Positions 26,896-35,315 of a stretch of DNA of 54,094 bases are shown one piece after another. The notes beneath the pieces are model-generated. The model did no database searches and had not been told where the DNA came from. It worked only from the letters and a program-made list of their open reading frames with translations. Origin of the DNA: Planctomycetaceae bacterium (GTDB lineage Bacteria > Planctomycetota > Planctomycetia > Planctomycetales > Planctomycetaceae); the NCBI GenBank assembly GCA_020426325.1, contig JAGQQG010000037.1, positions 1 through 54,094 on the forward strand. The letters are read 5' to 3'. The position numbers were made by a program, and so were the translations under genes. Numbering within the stretch: position 1 is the stretch's first letter; each line of letters opens with the position of its first letter.

Positions 26896-26958
26896 GAGTG
26901 AATCAATGAGCAACGGGTTGAGGACTGTTGTCCTCAACCCGTTGTCTTGTATTCACTC
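26896..26958. terminator. Long two-part hairpin between rimI and the AlkD-like gene
   Basis: The inner stem is 14 bp and perfect (caacgggttgagga, 26911-26924, with tcctcaacccgttg, 26931-26944; loop ctgttg). An 8-bp outer stem (gagtgaat, 26896-26903, with attcactc, 26951-26958) is separated by small internal loops. No T-run follows on either strand. It probably ends or protects the rimI transcript. It is unusually long for a terminator. Confidence 0.6.
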
Positions 26959-26986
26959 TGCCGCAGATTGCGTGAAACCGCAAGTG

Positions 26987-27517
26987 TCAGGCAGCGTCGT
27001 ACTCGGAGATGCGGTTGGCTGGACTGAAATCGGCTTCCAGCATCTGCGACTGGTTCAGTCGAAATTGCATGATGTAAGCGTCCTCCGTGGTGTCGTCATA
27101 ATACGACCGCAATACCTTCACAGCCCGGAAGGATTGCGTCTTGAAGAACATCTGAGCATCGAGATTGCGCTCACGGACCTCGAGCAGGATTTCTTTGCGG
27201 CGTTGCTGAGACAGTTTGTCAATCAGTCGGACGATCATCTGCGTACCGACACCCTGACGTCGGAATTCCGGAGCAACACAGAAATTGAGAATATTCAATC
27301 GGGCCTTATGCAGTTCATAGATCATGAAACCCACGATCTGATGATCTCGCTCAGCGACCATGCCGATGCAGTTGCGCTGACGAAGACAGCACAGGAAGTC
27401 TTCCTCTGTCCAGGGGAACTCGAAACTCTCCTGCTCAATCCGAAGCACTTCCGGCATGTCCCGGCGGATGAGCCAGCGGATCTGGACATCAATTTGAGAA
27501 GGACTGGAAGAACTCAT
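26987..27517 (-). CDS. rimI: RimI-type ribosomal protein N-acetyltransferase
   Basis: This GNAT enzyme acetylates the N-terminal alanine of ribosomal protein S18 in E. coli. The protein has RIEQESFEFPWTEEDFLCCL at the start of the fold, HQIVGFMIYELH, and the acetyl-CoA site VAPEFRRQGVGTQMI, matching Q/RxxGxG/A. After it come EVRERNLDAQMFFKTQSF and VLRSYYDDTTEDAYIM, both typical of RimI. ATG 27517 is preceded by ggagg at a good distance, so the upstream in-frame start is rejected. The length of 176 residues is slightly above E. coli RimI. S18 itself (rpsR) is not in the window. Confidence 0.88.
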   Translation of the reverse strand: MSSSSPSQIDVQIRWLIRRDMPEVLRIEQESFEFPWTEEDFLCCLRQRNCIGMVAERDHQIVGFMIYELHKARLNILNFCVAPEFRRQGVGTQMIVRLIDKLSQQRRKEILLEVRERNLDAQMFFKTQSFRAVKVLRSYYDDTTEDAYIMQFRLNQSQMLEADFSPANRISEYDAA

Positions 27518-27682
27518 CACGGCCTCCGTGCCAATTCGTTGTTGAGCCGAGGGTAAAACCGTCATCCGTCCTGGAGACGTGACCCTCTTGGGTCGCGCAG
27601 GCTATCAGATGTTTCCTGCCTCGTGAAGTCGAATTCCTGCGTTGTTTTCTCGCCGAAGTGAGCTGCCTGGTCAGCTTGTCAG

Positions 27683-28057
27683 TTATTCAATCGATGACGC
27701 CCAATCTTCATCCGAGAAGCATTCTTTTTCGGCATTCGGCAGAACCAGCAAGTGATTGACCACTCGATCAACCTTGGCAATCTCTCGAACGACCTTCGCC
27801 ACGTCCGGGCAGTTGCCATCGGTGTGAACGACTCCATCCAGGCAGATGCCATCTGGCATCCGTCGCACGACGAGTTCCATGAAACGAATTCCCTTTTCCT
27901 TCGACAACCGTTTCCGCACAGCCAGCTCGATGGCATGCGGATCTTGCACGATGCATTCGGGGCGCTCGATGGAGACGCAACTGCCGGAGGGGACGAGATC
28001 GTCAATGGCGACCGGAGCGATAGGATCGACTGACTTCGCTTGTTTTGAGCGCTTCAT
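27683..28057 (-). CDS. BON-domain-like small protein
   Basis: The 124-residue product starts at ATG 28057 behind an excellent ribosome-binding site (ggaaggag). The core (LVVRRMPDGICLDGVVHTDG, then VAKVVREIAKVDRVVNHLLV) has the alpha/beta rhythm of BON domains, which often bind phospholipids. The preceding basic segment AIELAVRKRLSKEKGIR is a typical BON helix. There is no signal peptide, so this copy is likely cytoplasmic, and its role is unknown. It is a single-domain member. Confidence 0.65.
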   Translation of the reverse strand: MKRSKQAKSVDPIAPVAIDDLVPSGSCVSIERPECIVQDPHAIELAVRKRLSKEKGIRFMELVVRRMPDGICLDGVVHTDGNCPDVAKVVREIAKVDRVVNHLLVLPNAEKECFSDEDWASSIE

Positions 28058-28595
28058 TACAACTCCTTCCTTGTCAATCAAGAATCAGGGGACGGCCCGT
28101 TCCTAAGTCCCGTCAGAATGTTCTTCCCCGTCTGACTCGAATGTAGCGGTTTGACCCAAGTCGTGCACGCAGAATTTGGAGCACTTTGAAAATCATCACG
28201 ACTTCTTAAATGTCACACACAACCAGAGGGCCTCCTCGTCGACGTTGCCTCCCCAGCTTGACATGTGCGGCACGCCGAGCATCGTGGGGTATTATTTGCA
28301 ATTGGGGCATGGAGATGGACGCCGGTCAATAACGAGACCGCATGAGATATCATCATCACGCAGTCAGGTTGTCTCTCTCTGTAACGCTTACAACTTGTTC
28401 CCCGCAGGATTGAAATTTACTCAAAGTCGGCTTGACGGTTTTGAGCGAATCAACAGAATGCGGACCTTCCCACGAGCAACTCTGCTCACCCACTTCTCTT
28501 GCTGATTTTCCCCCTACTCAGACTCCTCCTCCTGACGAAACACATCGTTTCGTCGATGCGAGCACGAATCGTTCTGTTTGTCATTCGCAATTCTC
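28058..28595. other. Divergent intergenic region upstream of murE
   Basis: No gene is seen in 538 bases between the BON-like gene and murE. It should hold both promoters. The region is less GC-rich than its neighbours. TTGACA at 28259 has no -10 box at a normal distance, so I do not call a promoter. Confidence 0.4.
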
Positions 28596-30101
28596 ATGCC
28601 TCACACCTGCACAAAAGTTGCGACTCCCGTCAGCTTGCGACGGCTGTTCAGCTCTGCGAGCTTCGTCGGTTGCGGCGATATCGCAGTCGGCAGTGTGAGC
28701 GAAGACAGTCGGACGTGCGAGCCTGGTTGTCTGTTTGCAGCTTTGCCGGGTACTCTCGCACATGGGAAAAACCATGTGGCCGAGGCGATCGCGAACGGTG
28801 CGACGGCCATTCTCACAAATCATCCAATCGAGTCGGCTCGCGTCCAGCAGTGCATCGTGCCGAATGTGCGAAAAGCTTATGCCCAGCTGTGCGAAGCCAT
28901 GTATGGCTATCCCTCTCGACGCATGGGGATTGTCGGCGTCACGGGCACCAATGGTAAAACGACCGTCACCTGGCTCGTGAGGTCCATTCTCGAATCCTCC
29001 GGCTGGCCGACGGCTGTGATGGGAACAATCGAATACAACGACGGCATGGAGTCTGAGCCGGCGACGCTCACGACTCCCTCTGCGAAGACGCTTTCACAAT
29101 GGCTGGCGACCGCCGTCTCTCGTGTGACTCAGTACGCGGCCATTGAACTTTCCAGTCACGCACTCGATCAGTCGCGTGCTTCGGGAACTCTGCTTGATGT
29201 TGCGATCGTGACCAATATCACACAGGAACATTTCGACTACCACGGCGATTCGGTCTCCTATCGTGCCAGTAAAGCTCGTATCTTCGAACAGCTCAAACGT
29301 CGCGGACTTGTGGTGCTGAACGCAGATGATCCAGCGACCGCATCACTGGTTGCAGAAACTCCGAATGGCTCACAGGTCAGAACCTTCGGGATTGACCAGC
29401 GTGCCGATCTGACGGCTGAGAACATTCGCCTCACTGCGTACGGAACATCATTCCGTTTACAAACTTTCACCGACAGCGTTGACGTCACCACCCGGCTCAT
29501 TGGCCGGCACAATGTCAGCAACTGTCTTGCTGCAGCCGCAGCTGCCCTCCATGTGGGTATTCCGTTGAACGAGATTTCCGACGGAATCGAAGCCCTTGAT
29601 GCCGTTCCAGGCCGCATGGAACTCGTCTCAGAAGAATCATCAATCAATGTGTATGTGGACTACGCACATACGGACGACGCCCTGAGCCGAGCAATCGCTG
29701 CCGCTCGTGAAGTGACCAGCGGTCGGGTGCTGTGTGTCTTCGGAGCCGGAGGCAACCGCGATCGAAGCAAACGTCCCTTGCTCGGCCGAGCCGCTGGTGC
29801 TGCCGATGTTGCCGTCGTCACCAGCGACAATCCTCGACACGAGAATCCAGAAAACATAATCAACGACATCTTGTCCGGCTGCCGTGAAGTTCCCGTCACA
29901 CTTCACGTTGAGGCCGACCGAGCGGAAGCCATTCGCTGGGCCATCAATGCTGCCGAACCGGGCGACACTGTTCTCGTTGCCGGCAAAGGGCATGAGACGG
30001 TTCAGATCATCGGCAACGAACGACTTCCATTCGACGACCGGGCCGTTTGTCAGGAAACCCTCTCCGAGATCACATCATCTGTTCCTGTCGGAGCGAACTA
30101 G
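28596..30101 (+). CDS. murE: UDP-MurNAc-tripeptide synthetase, MurE type
   Basis: MurE adds the third amino acid to the peptidoglycan precursor in the cytoplasm. The ~501-residue protein has GVTGTNGKTTVTWLVRSILE (ATP loop), NITQEHFDYHGD, VYVDYAHTDDALSRAI and FGAGGNRDRSKRPLLGRAA. DNPRHENPENII carries the DNPR sequence that selects meso-diaminopimelate in known MurE enzymes, so DAP is the likely substrate. ATG 28596 gives the usual N-terminus; an upstream GTG/ATG six codons earlier is possible. murF follows 30 bases downstream. Start of the reduced dcw block. Confidence 0.96.
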   Translation: MPHTCTKVATPVSLRRLFSSASFVGCGDIAVGSVSEDSRTCEPGCLFAALPGTLAHGKNHVAEAIANGATAILTNHPIESARVQQCIVPNVRKAYAQLCEAMYGYPSRRMGIVGVTGTNGKTTVTWLVRSILESSGWPTAVMGTIEYNDGMESEPATLTTPSAKTLSQWLATAVSRVTQYAAIELSSHALDQSRASGTLLDVAIVTNITQEHFDYHGDSVSYRASKARIFEQLKRRGLVVLNADDPATASLVAETPNGSQVRTFGIDQRADLTAENIRLTAYGTSFRLQTFTDSVDVTTRLIGRHNVSNCLAAAAAALHVGIPLNEISDGIEALDAVPGRMELVSEESSINVYVDYAHTDDALSRAIAAAREVTSGRVLCVFGAGGNRDRSKRPLLGRAAGAADVAVVTSDNPRHENPENIINDILSGCREVPVTLHVEADRAEAIRWAINAAEPGDTVLVAGKGHETVQIIGNERLPFDDRAVCQETLSEITSSVPVGAN

Positions 30102-30131
30102 CTCGACAGAACATCCCCACCCTGCGGCATC

Positions 30132-31544
30132 ATGCCGACCTATTCCCTTACCGATCTTCTGGCAGCCGTCGGCGGTCAGACGATCAATGTTTCCACACCA
30201 ACAATCAGTTTCGATCGTATCGTGACTGACTCGCGGATTGTGCGTCCAGACGACGTGTTCTGGGCCATCGCGGGCGACATTCACGACGGTCATACATACA
30301 TCACCGAAGCGGCCAGACGTGGCGCAGTCGCATGTGTCGTCGAACCGGATCGCGTGACCCAACCAGTGGTGCCTGTCGTCTGCGTCAACAACACTCGTCA
30401 AGCGCTCACCAAATACGCCGCCTGGCACAGGAATCAAATCGACACTCTCGTCATCGGTGTGACGGGCAGTGTCGGCAAGACAACGACTCGACATCTCCTG
30501 CACACCGTTCTCACTCAGCGGTTTGCAGGCGTTGAAAGCCCACGAAACTTCAACAACGAGATTGGCGTTCCCTTGAGCTTGTTAGAGATCACTCCCGATC
30601 ACGAATTTGCCGCGCTGGAATTCGGTGCGTCTCATGAGGGAGAGATCCGTCGACACTGCGAAACAGCACGCCCGGAAATCGGTCTGCTGACGCGGATCGC
30701 TCCGTCCCATCTCGATGAGTTCGGAAACATTGACACCATCAGTCGTACGAAAGGCGAGTTGTTGGAAGCACTCCCAGCGTCCGGGTTTGCCGTGTTGAAC
30801 GGTGACGATGATCGGGTGCGGCACCTCGCCTCACGAGCCGACTGCCCGACTATCCTCGTTGGCGAACGACCTCATAACGACTTCGTCGCTAACCGGGTGA
30901 CCACGACAAATACTCACATTGCCTTTCGCGTCGATGGCTGTGACTTTCAGCTGCCTGCGATGGGAAGACATCATCTCACGTCGGCCCTGATGACAGTCGC
31001 CGTCGCTCGGGAGTTTGGACTTTCGACGAACGAAATCATCACCGGATTCGAACAGTTTCAACCTGTTGACGGACGCTGCCGAATGCTTCGCATTGGCGAC
31101 TGGACCGTCATTGATGACACCTATAACTCGAGCCCGGCCTCAATGGAGGCAGCTTGCGATCTGCTCAGCCAGTGGCAGGGCAGGGGGCGACGTGTGCTCG
31201 TGATGGGAGACATGCTGGCCCTGGGCTCTGAGAGTCGGGCCTATCACGAACAACTGGGACGAAGGATTTCCGCATCAGGAATCGATCGGCTCATCACGTG
31301 GGGCACGGAAGCCCAACACGTTGCTGATCGTGCCCATGCCGCCGGAATGGATGCCGGCTGCATCGGCACCTGTGCGGATCCGACAACACTCAGTTTGCTG
31401 CTCGAAATGTGGCTCGAACCCGGGGACGTCGTCCTCGTGAAAGGGTCACGAGGCATGCAGATGGAGCGTGTGATTGAACAACTGAAACGCCTTTCGGAGG
31501 AACAACCGGTGGACACCACTCGCCCGTTTCGAGCGGTGGCGTAG
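30132..31544 (+). CDS. murF: UDP-MurNAc-tripeptide--D-Ala-D-Ala ligase
   Basis: MurF attaches D-Ala-D-Ala to complete the pentapeptide. Key blocks are ITDSRIVRPDDVFWAIAG-like sequence at the N-terminus, IGVTGSVGKTTTRHLL (ATP loop; Ser-Val replaces the more common Ser-Asn or Thr-Asn), ALEFGASHEGEI, and DDTYNSSPASMEAACDLL. VLVKGSRGMQMERVIEQL is near the C-terminus. A length of 470 residues is normal. It follows murE by 30 bases and is likely co-transcribed. A 430-base gap with structured RNA separates it from mraY. Confidence 0.96.
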   Translation: MPTYSLTDLLAAVGGQTINVSTPTISFDRIVTDSRIVRPDDVFWAIAGDIHDGHTYITEAARRGAVACVVEPDRVTQPVVPVVCVNNTRQALTKYAAWHRNQIDTLVIGVTGSVGKTTTRHLLHTVLTQRFAGVESPRNFNNEIGVPLSLLEITPDHEFAALEFGASHEGEIRRHCETARPEIGLLTRIAPSHLDEFGNIDTISRTKGELLEALPASGFAVLNGDDDRVRHLASRADCPTILVGERPHNDFVANRVTTTNTHIAFRVDGCDFQLPAMGRHHLTSALMTVAVAREFGLSTNEIITGFEQFQPVDGRCRMLRIGDWTVIDDTYNSSPASMEAACDLLSQWQGRGRRVLVMGDMLALGSESRAYHEQLGRRISASGIDRLITWGTEAQHVADRAHAAGMDAGCIGTCADPTTLSLLLEMWLEPGDVVLVKGSRGMQMERVIEQLKRLSEEQPVDTTRPFRAVA

Positions 31545-31555
31545 TGAGATGATCA

Positions 31556-31635
31556 GTTGATTAGATGAATAGATGATTAGGAACGACTGATCGTCTCATC
31601 AACTGCTCCTCTAATCCACTATTCATCCAATCAAC
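31556..31635. repeat. Imperfect inverted repeat after murF
   Basis: The arms 31556-31572 (gttgattagatgaatag) and 31619-31635 (ctattcatccaatcaac) are complementary at 16 of 17 positions. The centre contains further partial palindromes (gatgatta, taatc). No T-run follows the right arm, so it is not a simple terminator. The sequence is AT-rich compared with the flanking coding DNA. Confidence 0.6.
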
Positions 31636-31662
31636 TCGTCAACTATTCAACCAAGGAAATTC

Positions 31663-31851
31663 GCGGCGGGTTCTGCTGTGTGCTGAGGGTTTGCGGGAAT
31701 CTGATGCACCGTCTTTCGCGTCTCTGACGGAAGCAAATCAGGCATTGGGCCAAAGTGGTTATCTGGGTCGATCACTCCAATTGCCGCTTCACAGTAGAAC
31801 CCGACCTACACCGGGTGCCGGGGGGCTTGTTCTCCCCGGCATCCTTTTTTT
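31663..31851 (+). ncRNA. Candidate structured RNA or mraY leader
   Basis: No ORF fits here. A closing stem pairs cgggttctgctgtg (31667-31680) with cacagtagaacccg (31790-31803) over 14 bp with one G-U. Within it, hairpin A is built on ctgat/atcag (31701-31705, 31737-31741) with ccgtc/gacgg inside (31709-31713, 31726-31730). Hairpin B pairs ggcattgg (31741-31748) with ccaattgcc (31777-31785), with agtg/cact inside. A perfect intrinsic terminator ends it 13 bases later. The pattern suggests a ~190-base RNA with a three-way junction. I could not match it to a known class; 6S-like or a riboswitch are possibilities, neither supported by conserved bases. Confidence 0.55.
31816..31851 (+). terminator. 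Intrinsic terminator upstream of mraY
   Basis: An 8-bp perfect stem (tgccgggg/ccccggca) with a 10-base loop is followed by tcc and seven T residues. It would end either the murE-murF transcript or the candidate RNA that precedes it, leaving mraY to start from a separate promoter or be controlled by read-through. Confidence 0.85.
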
Positions 31852-31977
31852 GAATCAGTGATAGGGAATTGAGAATGGAGCATAGGGAATGACGAGTTGT
31901 GTTCCCGACGACCTCCATTCCCACTTCTTTATTCTCCATCTTGACTACTCATCACTCTCAGTCCCCATCTCCCACCC
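31852..31977. other. Palindromic AT-rich spacer before mraY
   Basis: Between the terminator and mraY are short repeated words: gaatggag (31873-31880) pairs with ctccattc (31913-31920), and gggaat recurs in direct orientation. The stretch looks like a degenerate intergenic palindrome. mraY's promoter should lie here, but no -35/-10 pair stands out. Confidence 0.4.
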
Positions 31978-33081
31978 GTGCTCCTCTGGCTCCTTCATCA
32001 TCTGGCCCCCCTCCAGGACCAAATGTCGCAGCATGCGGCAGGTGACTCGCGGGTGTATCTCACCGCGCGGATTGCCCTCGCTGCGGTGGTGTCCTTTCTG
32101 GTTGCGATTCTGTTGGGGCCGTCCGCCATACGCTGGCTGCAGGCTCGGGCCGGAGAACGGATCGATAGCGCTTCCGCCAGGTTGAATGAGCTGCATGCAG
32201 AAAAGGCGAACACACCGACGATGGGGGGGATGTTCATCGTCGCTGCCATCGTGACTGCCGTCCTGTTCTGTGGGGATCTCACCAGTCGCTACATTCAAAT
32301 CGGACTGTTTGTCACCATCGGCTTTGCGATCCTCGGTGCAGTCGATGACTGGATCAAGCTGGCGACAACTCGTCGTGGCCTCAGCGTCCGCCAGAAACTG
32401 GCCGTTCAAATCCTGCTCGCGGTCGTTGCCGGCTGGTGGCTCTACCTCGAACAGCAGACAAAACCCCTGGGGCTCGAACTCATCTGGCCGCTCGGTAATG
32501 CGAGTCTCTTGTTGGGCAGCGGTTTCATCGCCTGGAGCATGCTCGTGTTCGTCGGCAGCTCAAACGGCGTGAACCTGACCGACGGCCTTGATGGGCTTGC
32601 CACAGGCTGCATGATCTTCGCTGGGACAGCCTTCGTCGCATTGAGTTATGTGGCGGGGCATGTGGTCATCGCTGAATACCTCAGCATCCCCTACATCGCC
32701 GGCAGCGGTGAGATCGCTGTGCTCGTGAGTGCGATGGTCGGTGCCATGCTGGGCTTTCTGTGGTTCAACTGCTACCCGGCCCAGGTCTTTATGGGTGACA
32801 CCGGCTCATTGCCGCTCGGTGCCATTCTCGGACTGGCCGCTCTCGTCACCCGTCAGGAGGTTCTGCTCATCCTGATCGGCGGTGTGTTCGTGATCGAAAC
32901 GCTAAGCGTGATCGCCCAGGTTGGCTGGTTCAAGATGACCGGAAACCGGCTGATCGCGTGCAGTCCGCTCCACAATCACTTTCTGTTCAAGGGGCAACAT
33001 GAGCACAAGATCGTGGTCCGCTTCTGGATTGGTTCAGCTCTGCTCGCACTCTCCGCAGTCGCAAGTTTGAAAGTGCAATAA
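31978..33081 (+). CDS. mraY: Phospho-MurNAc-pentapeptide transferase
   Basis: MraY moves phospho-MurNAc-pentapeptide to undecaprenyl phosphate, forming lipid I in the inner membrane. The 367-residue protein has ten predicted membrane helices and the family motifs: NTPTMGG in the first loop, the Asp pair in [41 protein letters not shown], and the HLF region [11 protein letters not shown]. The start is GTG 31978, giving MLLWLLHHL, the usual opening. It lacks a close upstream partner and may be transcribed separately from murE-murF. Confidence 0.97.
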   Translation: MLLWLLHHLAPLQDQMSQHAAGDSRVYLTARIALAAVVSFLVAILLGPSAIRWLQARAGERIDSASARLNELHAEKANTPTMGGMFIVAAIVTAVLFCGDLTSRYIQIGLFVTIGFAILGAVDDWIKLATTRRGLSVRQKLAVQILLAVVAGWWLYLEQQTKPLGLELIWPLGNASLLLGSGFIAWSMLVFVGSSNGVNLTDGLDGLATGCMIFAGTAFVALSYVAGHVVIAEYLSIPYIAGSGEIAVLVSAMVGAMLGFLWFNCYPAQVFMGDTGSLPLGAILGLAALVTRQEVLLILIGGVFVIETLSVIAQVGWFKMTGNRLIACSPLHNHFLFKGQHEHKIVVRFWIGSALLALSAVASLKVQ

Positions 33082-33381
33082 ATGGAAATCGCTTGAAACA
33101 TCGAAGTTACTCCCGGCGTGAACATGGCACTTGTGTTCACCCGGTCAGGCAACGTTAGGGAGAGAGGGATCGGAGGCCGGTTCGACAGCAGTCGAGTCGG
33201 CTTCCACCTTTTTTTCGGGACTCGGTGAGAGCGGCAGGGGATCATGGCCGGAGGAATCCGCACGATCGGACCGGGCAACTGTCGACATTTTGCAACAATT
33301 CTGTTGACAGCACGCAACACGAGCTAGGTTTGTCGAGTCCCTGATCAAATCTCCCACTTTCCTCGTCCGAAAGGTCTTCCC
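33082..33381. other. Spacer between mraY and a 41-codon ORF
   Basis: These 300 bases show no convincing ORF. A Shine-Dalgarno-like gaaagg precedes the short ORF at 33382. murD would be expected in this position in a classical dcw cluster and is absent. Confidence 0.4.
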
Positions 33382-33507
33382 ATGCTCGGTCTCGTTATCG
33401 CCATCATTGCGGTTGCCATTTCCATCGTGAGCGTCGCCATTCAACTCATCAGTCTTCGTCAGTCGATCGACGCAGCCGCCGCTCAGATGCAGCAGAACAG
33501 CAAATAG
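33382..33507 (+). CDS. 41-residue single-pass membrane protein
   Basis: The ORF starts at ATG 33382 and encodes MLGLVIAIIAVAISIVSVAI followed by QLISLRQSIDAAAAQMQQNS and K. The first 20 residues form a strong hydrophobic helix. The rest is an amphipathic, Gln/Ala-rich tail (helical, possibly coiled coil). It is not a known family. Its reading frame is clean, with a stop (TAG) and a plausible upstream gaaagg. Position between mraY and ftsW suggests a membrane or division-related role, but this is only guilt by association. It might instead be a fortuitous ORF. Confidence 0.55.
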   Translation: MLGLVIAIIAVAISIVSVAIQLISLRQSIDAAAAQMQQNSK

Positions 33508-34158
33508 ATCCGCTGAGTCAAGAGACCGTTGTCCACACGGCACTCTCTCATTCCGGCCTTCTGATCACGACGTCCACCAAATCAGCAGTGCGGGCCATCG
33601 AAGCATGCGGGCACGTGAGTCTGTCCACCAGTGATCGACTCAAAAAATGAAATCAGCCGGCCGACACACTTTGTGCCGGCCGGCTTCATTCGCAATTTGC
33701 CGTAGCCGCTTGATTCATCGGACGACACTACGGTCGATCACGACCCTGAGCGATCCGCCGCAGGCCGATCTTTCAATCTGTGGCAGTTTCTGCCGGACAA
33801 TGCTGTCCACGCGTGCAACCCGACCGATCGATTCAATCACAATGATTGGATTGGTCGACGGAACCTGCGTTTCGTCTTTCCGCTTGCCTGCGTCGAGCGA
33901 CGACTGACACGTCCAATCAGACGATGTCAGACATAATCCCCTGTCGTTCCAGGAGGGGAGAAGTCCGGGGCAGGGACTCGTGTCAGACTGGGATGGATGC
34001 ACGATCACGGGGCCGTTCTGCGAACGGTCGCAAATCAGTTTTTGATGACGGACTTTTCGCCCTCGATCGCAGATCGAGGAACGCGTGCGAGAAAACTCCC
34101 ATCTTCCAACAAACCATCGCCCTCCAGAAACAAACTGTGAACATTGCCACACCGGTCC
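33508..34158. other. 650-base region without a recognisable gene, before ftsW
   Basis: Several ORFs of 60-145 codons exist on both strands, but none has recognisable domains or normal composition. The minus-strand frame 33715-34152 is the longest. It has a weak start and Ser/Arg/Cys-rich sequence, so I treat it as spurious. The region holds the hairpin at 33655-33685. Confidence 0.4.
33655..33685 (-). terminator. GC-rich hairpin, possible terminator
   Basis: A 9-bp stem (agccggccg, 33655-33663, with cggccggct, 33677-33685) is extended by a partial acaca/tgtg pairing in the loop. Reading on the minus strand, the T-run ttttttgag begins about 8 bases after the stem; on the plus strand only cattcg follows. 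It could end a minus-strand transcript or the short membrane-protein transcript. Confidence 0.5.
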
Positions 34159-35289
34159 ATGCAGCTGACACGTGATGCCTTCGTTGCGACCGTCCTGATG
34201 CTGCTCGGCATTGGGTTGATGATGGTCGTGAGTGCGAGCATCACGTCACGACCTTCGACGAGCGACGAAGTCTACCTTGTTCGACATCTTGTGTTTCTCA
34301 CAGTTGCCATCATCGGCGGAGTCACGGCTGCGATGTCGCCCCCGTCCATTTGGAGGAGGATTGCCCCCTGGGCCTTTCTCGCAACGCTGGTCCTTCTCGC
34401 GATCGTCCTGATCCCCGGAGTCGGTACGGAAGTCAACGGCGCCCGCCGCTGGCTGCGCTATGGACCGGCCTCGCTTCAGCCGTCAGAGATGGCCAAGGTC
34501 ACGCTGCCATTATTTCTGTGCTGGGTGATTGACCGCCGACGAAGCCAGTACGGTCAGATCGAAGTGGCTGCTCCTCCCTTGATCCCGATTGCCCTGACCG
34601 TGTTCCTCGTGTTGCAGGAGCCGGACCTCGGAACGTCGGTCTTTCTCTGTCTCACATCGATGATCTGCCTGTTTATCGCGGAATGGCCGCTGTGGCAGTT
34701 TGTACTCGCGGGTGGCTTTGCAGTTCCATTCGCAGCAGGGGTCGTCGCGCTCAGGCCGTATCAATTAGAGAGGATCAACGGGTTCCTCGCTGCCTGGAAC
34801 GACTTTGATCAGGCCCCGTACCAGATTCAGCAATCACTGACGACGCTCGGCGTCGGCGGAGGCACGGGCGTTGGCCTCGGTCGTGGAGCCCAGAAGCTCA
34901 GCTTTCTCCCGGAAGCGAATACAGACTTTGTGTTTGCTGTGATCGGAGAAGAACTCGGCATCATCGGCACGCTGGGGTTAATCAGCCTCTGGATTGCCCT
35001 TCTCCTACTGGGAATTCGCCTGCTTGTCCGAGTGCAGCGGCGCACGTTTGCCTTCACCGCTGCGACGACGCTGTTGATACAACTCGTACTTCAGGCTTCA
35101 ATCAATGCTTGCGTGGTGACAGCTCTGCTGCCTCCCAAGGGCATCCCTCACCCCCTCGTGAGCTACGGGGGCAGCAGCCTGGTGATGAGTGTCCTCGCCA
35201 TCGGGATCATCCTCAGCCTCTCCCGCGACAAATCGAAGTTTGCACTTCCGCCTGACAACAAACTCGACGACACTCTGTCCCCGACATGA
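34159..35289 (+). CDS. ftsW: FtsW/RodA-type lipid II polymerase (SEDS)
   Basis: SEDS proteins polymerise glycan strands from lipid II with a partner class B PBP. The ~376-residue protein has ten membrane helices and key motifs: GARRWLRYGPASLQPSEMAK, the loop NDFDQAPYQIQQSLTTLGVG, SFLPEANTDFVFAVIGEELG and PHPLVSYGGSSL near the C-terminus. The sequence fits FtsW and also RodA; position next to murG favours FtsW. No PBP gene is adjacent and planctomycetes lack ftsZ, so the division role is uncertain. ATG 34159 is the start; the 5-codon longer reading begins with TTG. Confidence 0.9.
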   Translation: MQLTRDAFVATVLMLLGIGLMMVVSASITSRPSTSDEVYLVRHLVFLTVAIIGGVTAAMSPPSIWRRIAPWAFLATLVLLAIVLIPGVGTEVNGARRWLRYGPASLQPSEMAKVTLPLFLCWVIDRRRSQYGQIEVAAPPLIPIALTVFLVLQEPDLGTSVFLCLTSMICLFIAEWPLWQFVLAGGFAVPFAAGVVALRPYQLERINGFLAAWNDFDQAPYQIQQSLTTLGVGGGTGVGLGRGAQKLSFLPEANTDFVFAVIGEELGIIGTLGLISLWIALLLLGIRLLVRVQRRTFAFTAATTLLIQLVLQASINACVVTALLPPKGIPHPLVSYGGSSLVMSVLAIGIILSLSRDKSKFALPPDNKLDDTLSPT

Positions 35290-35315
35290 TTACTGTCTGG
35301 ATGGGAATCGAGTGA

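Noticed and set aside
31681..31760. TPP-riboswitch-like words gctgag and ctgat in the murF-mraY RNA candidate
   Set aside because: The conserved TPP core (taatgccagcg-type) is missing and the spacing is wrong.
33715..34152. 145-codon minus-strand ORF between the microprotein and ftsW
   Set aside because: Weak start, Ser/Arg/Cys-rich sequence and no domain. Kept as gene-free, although a short true gene cannot be excluded.
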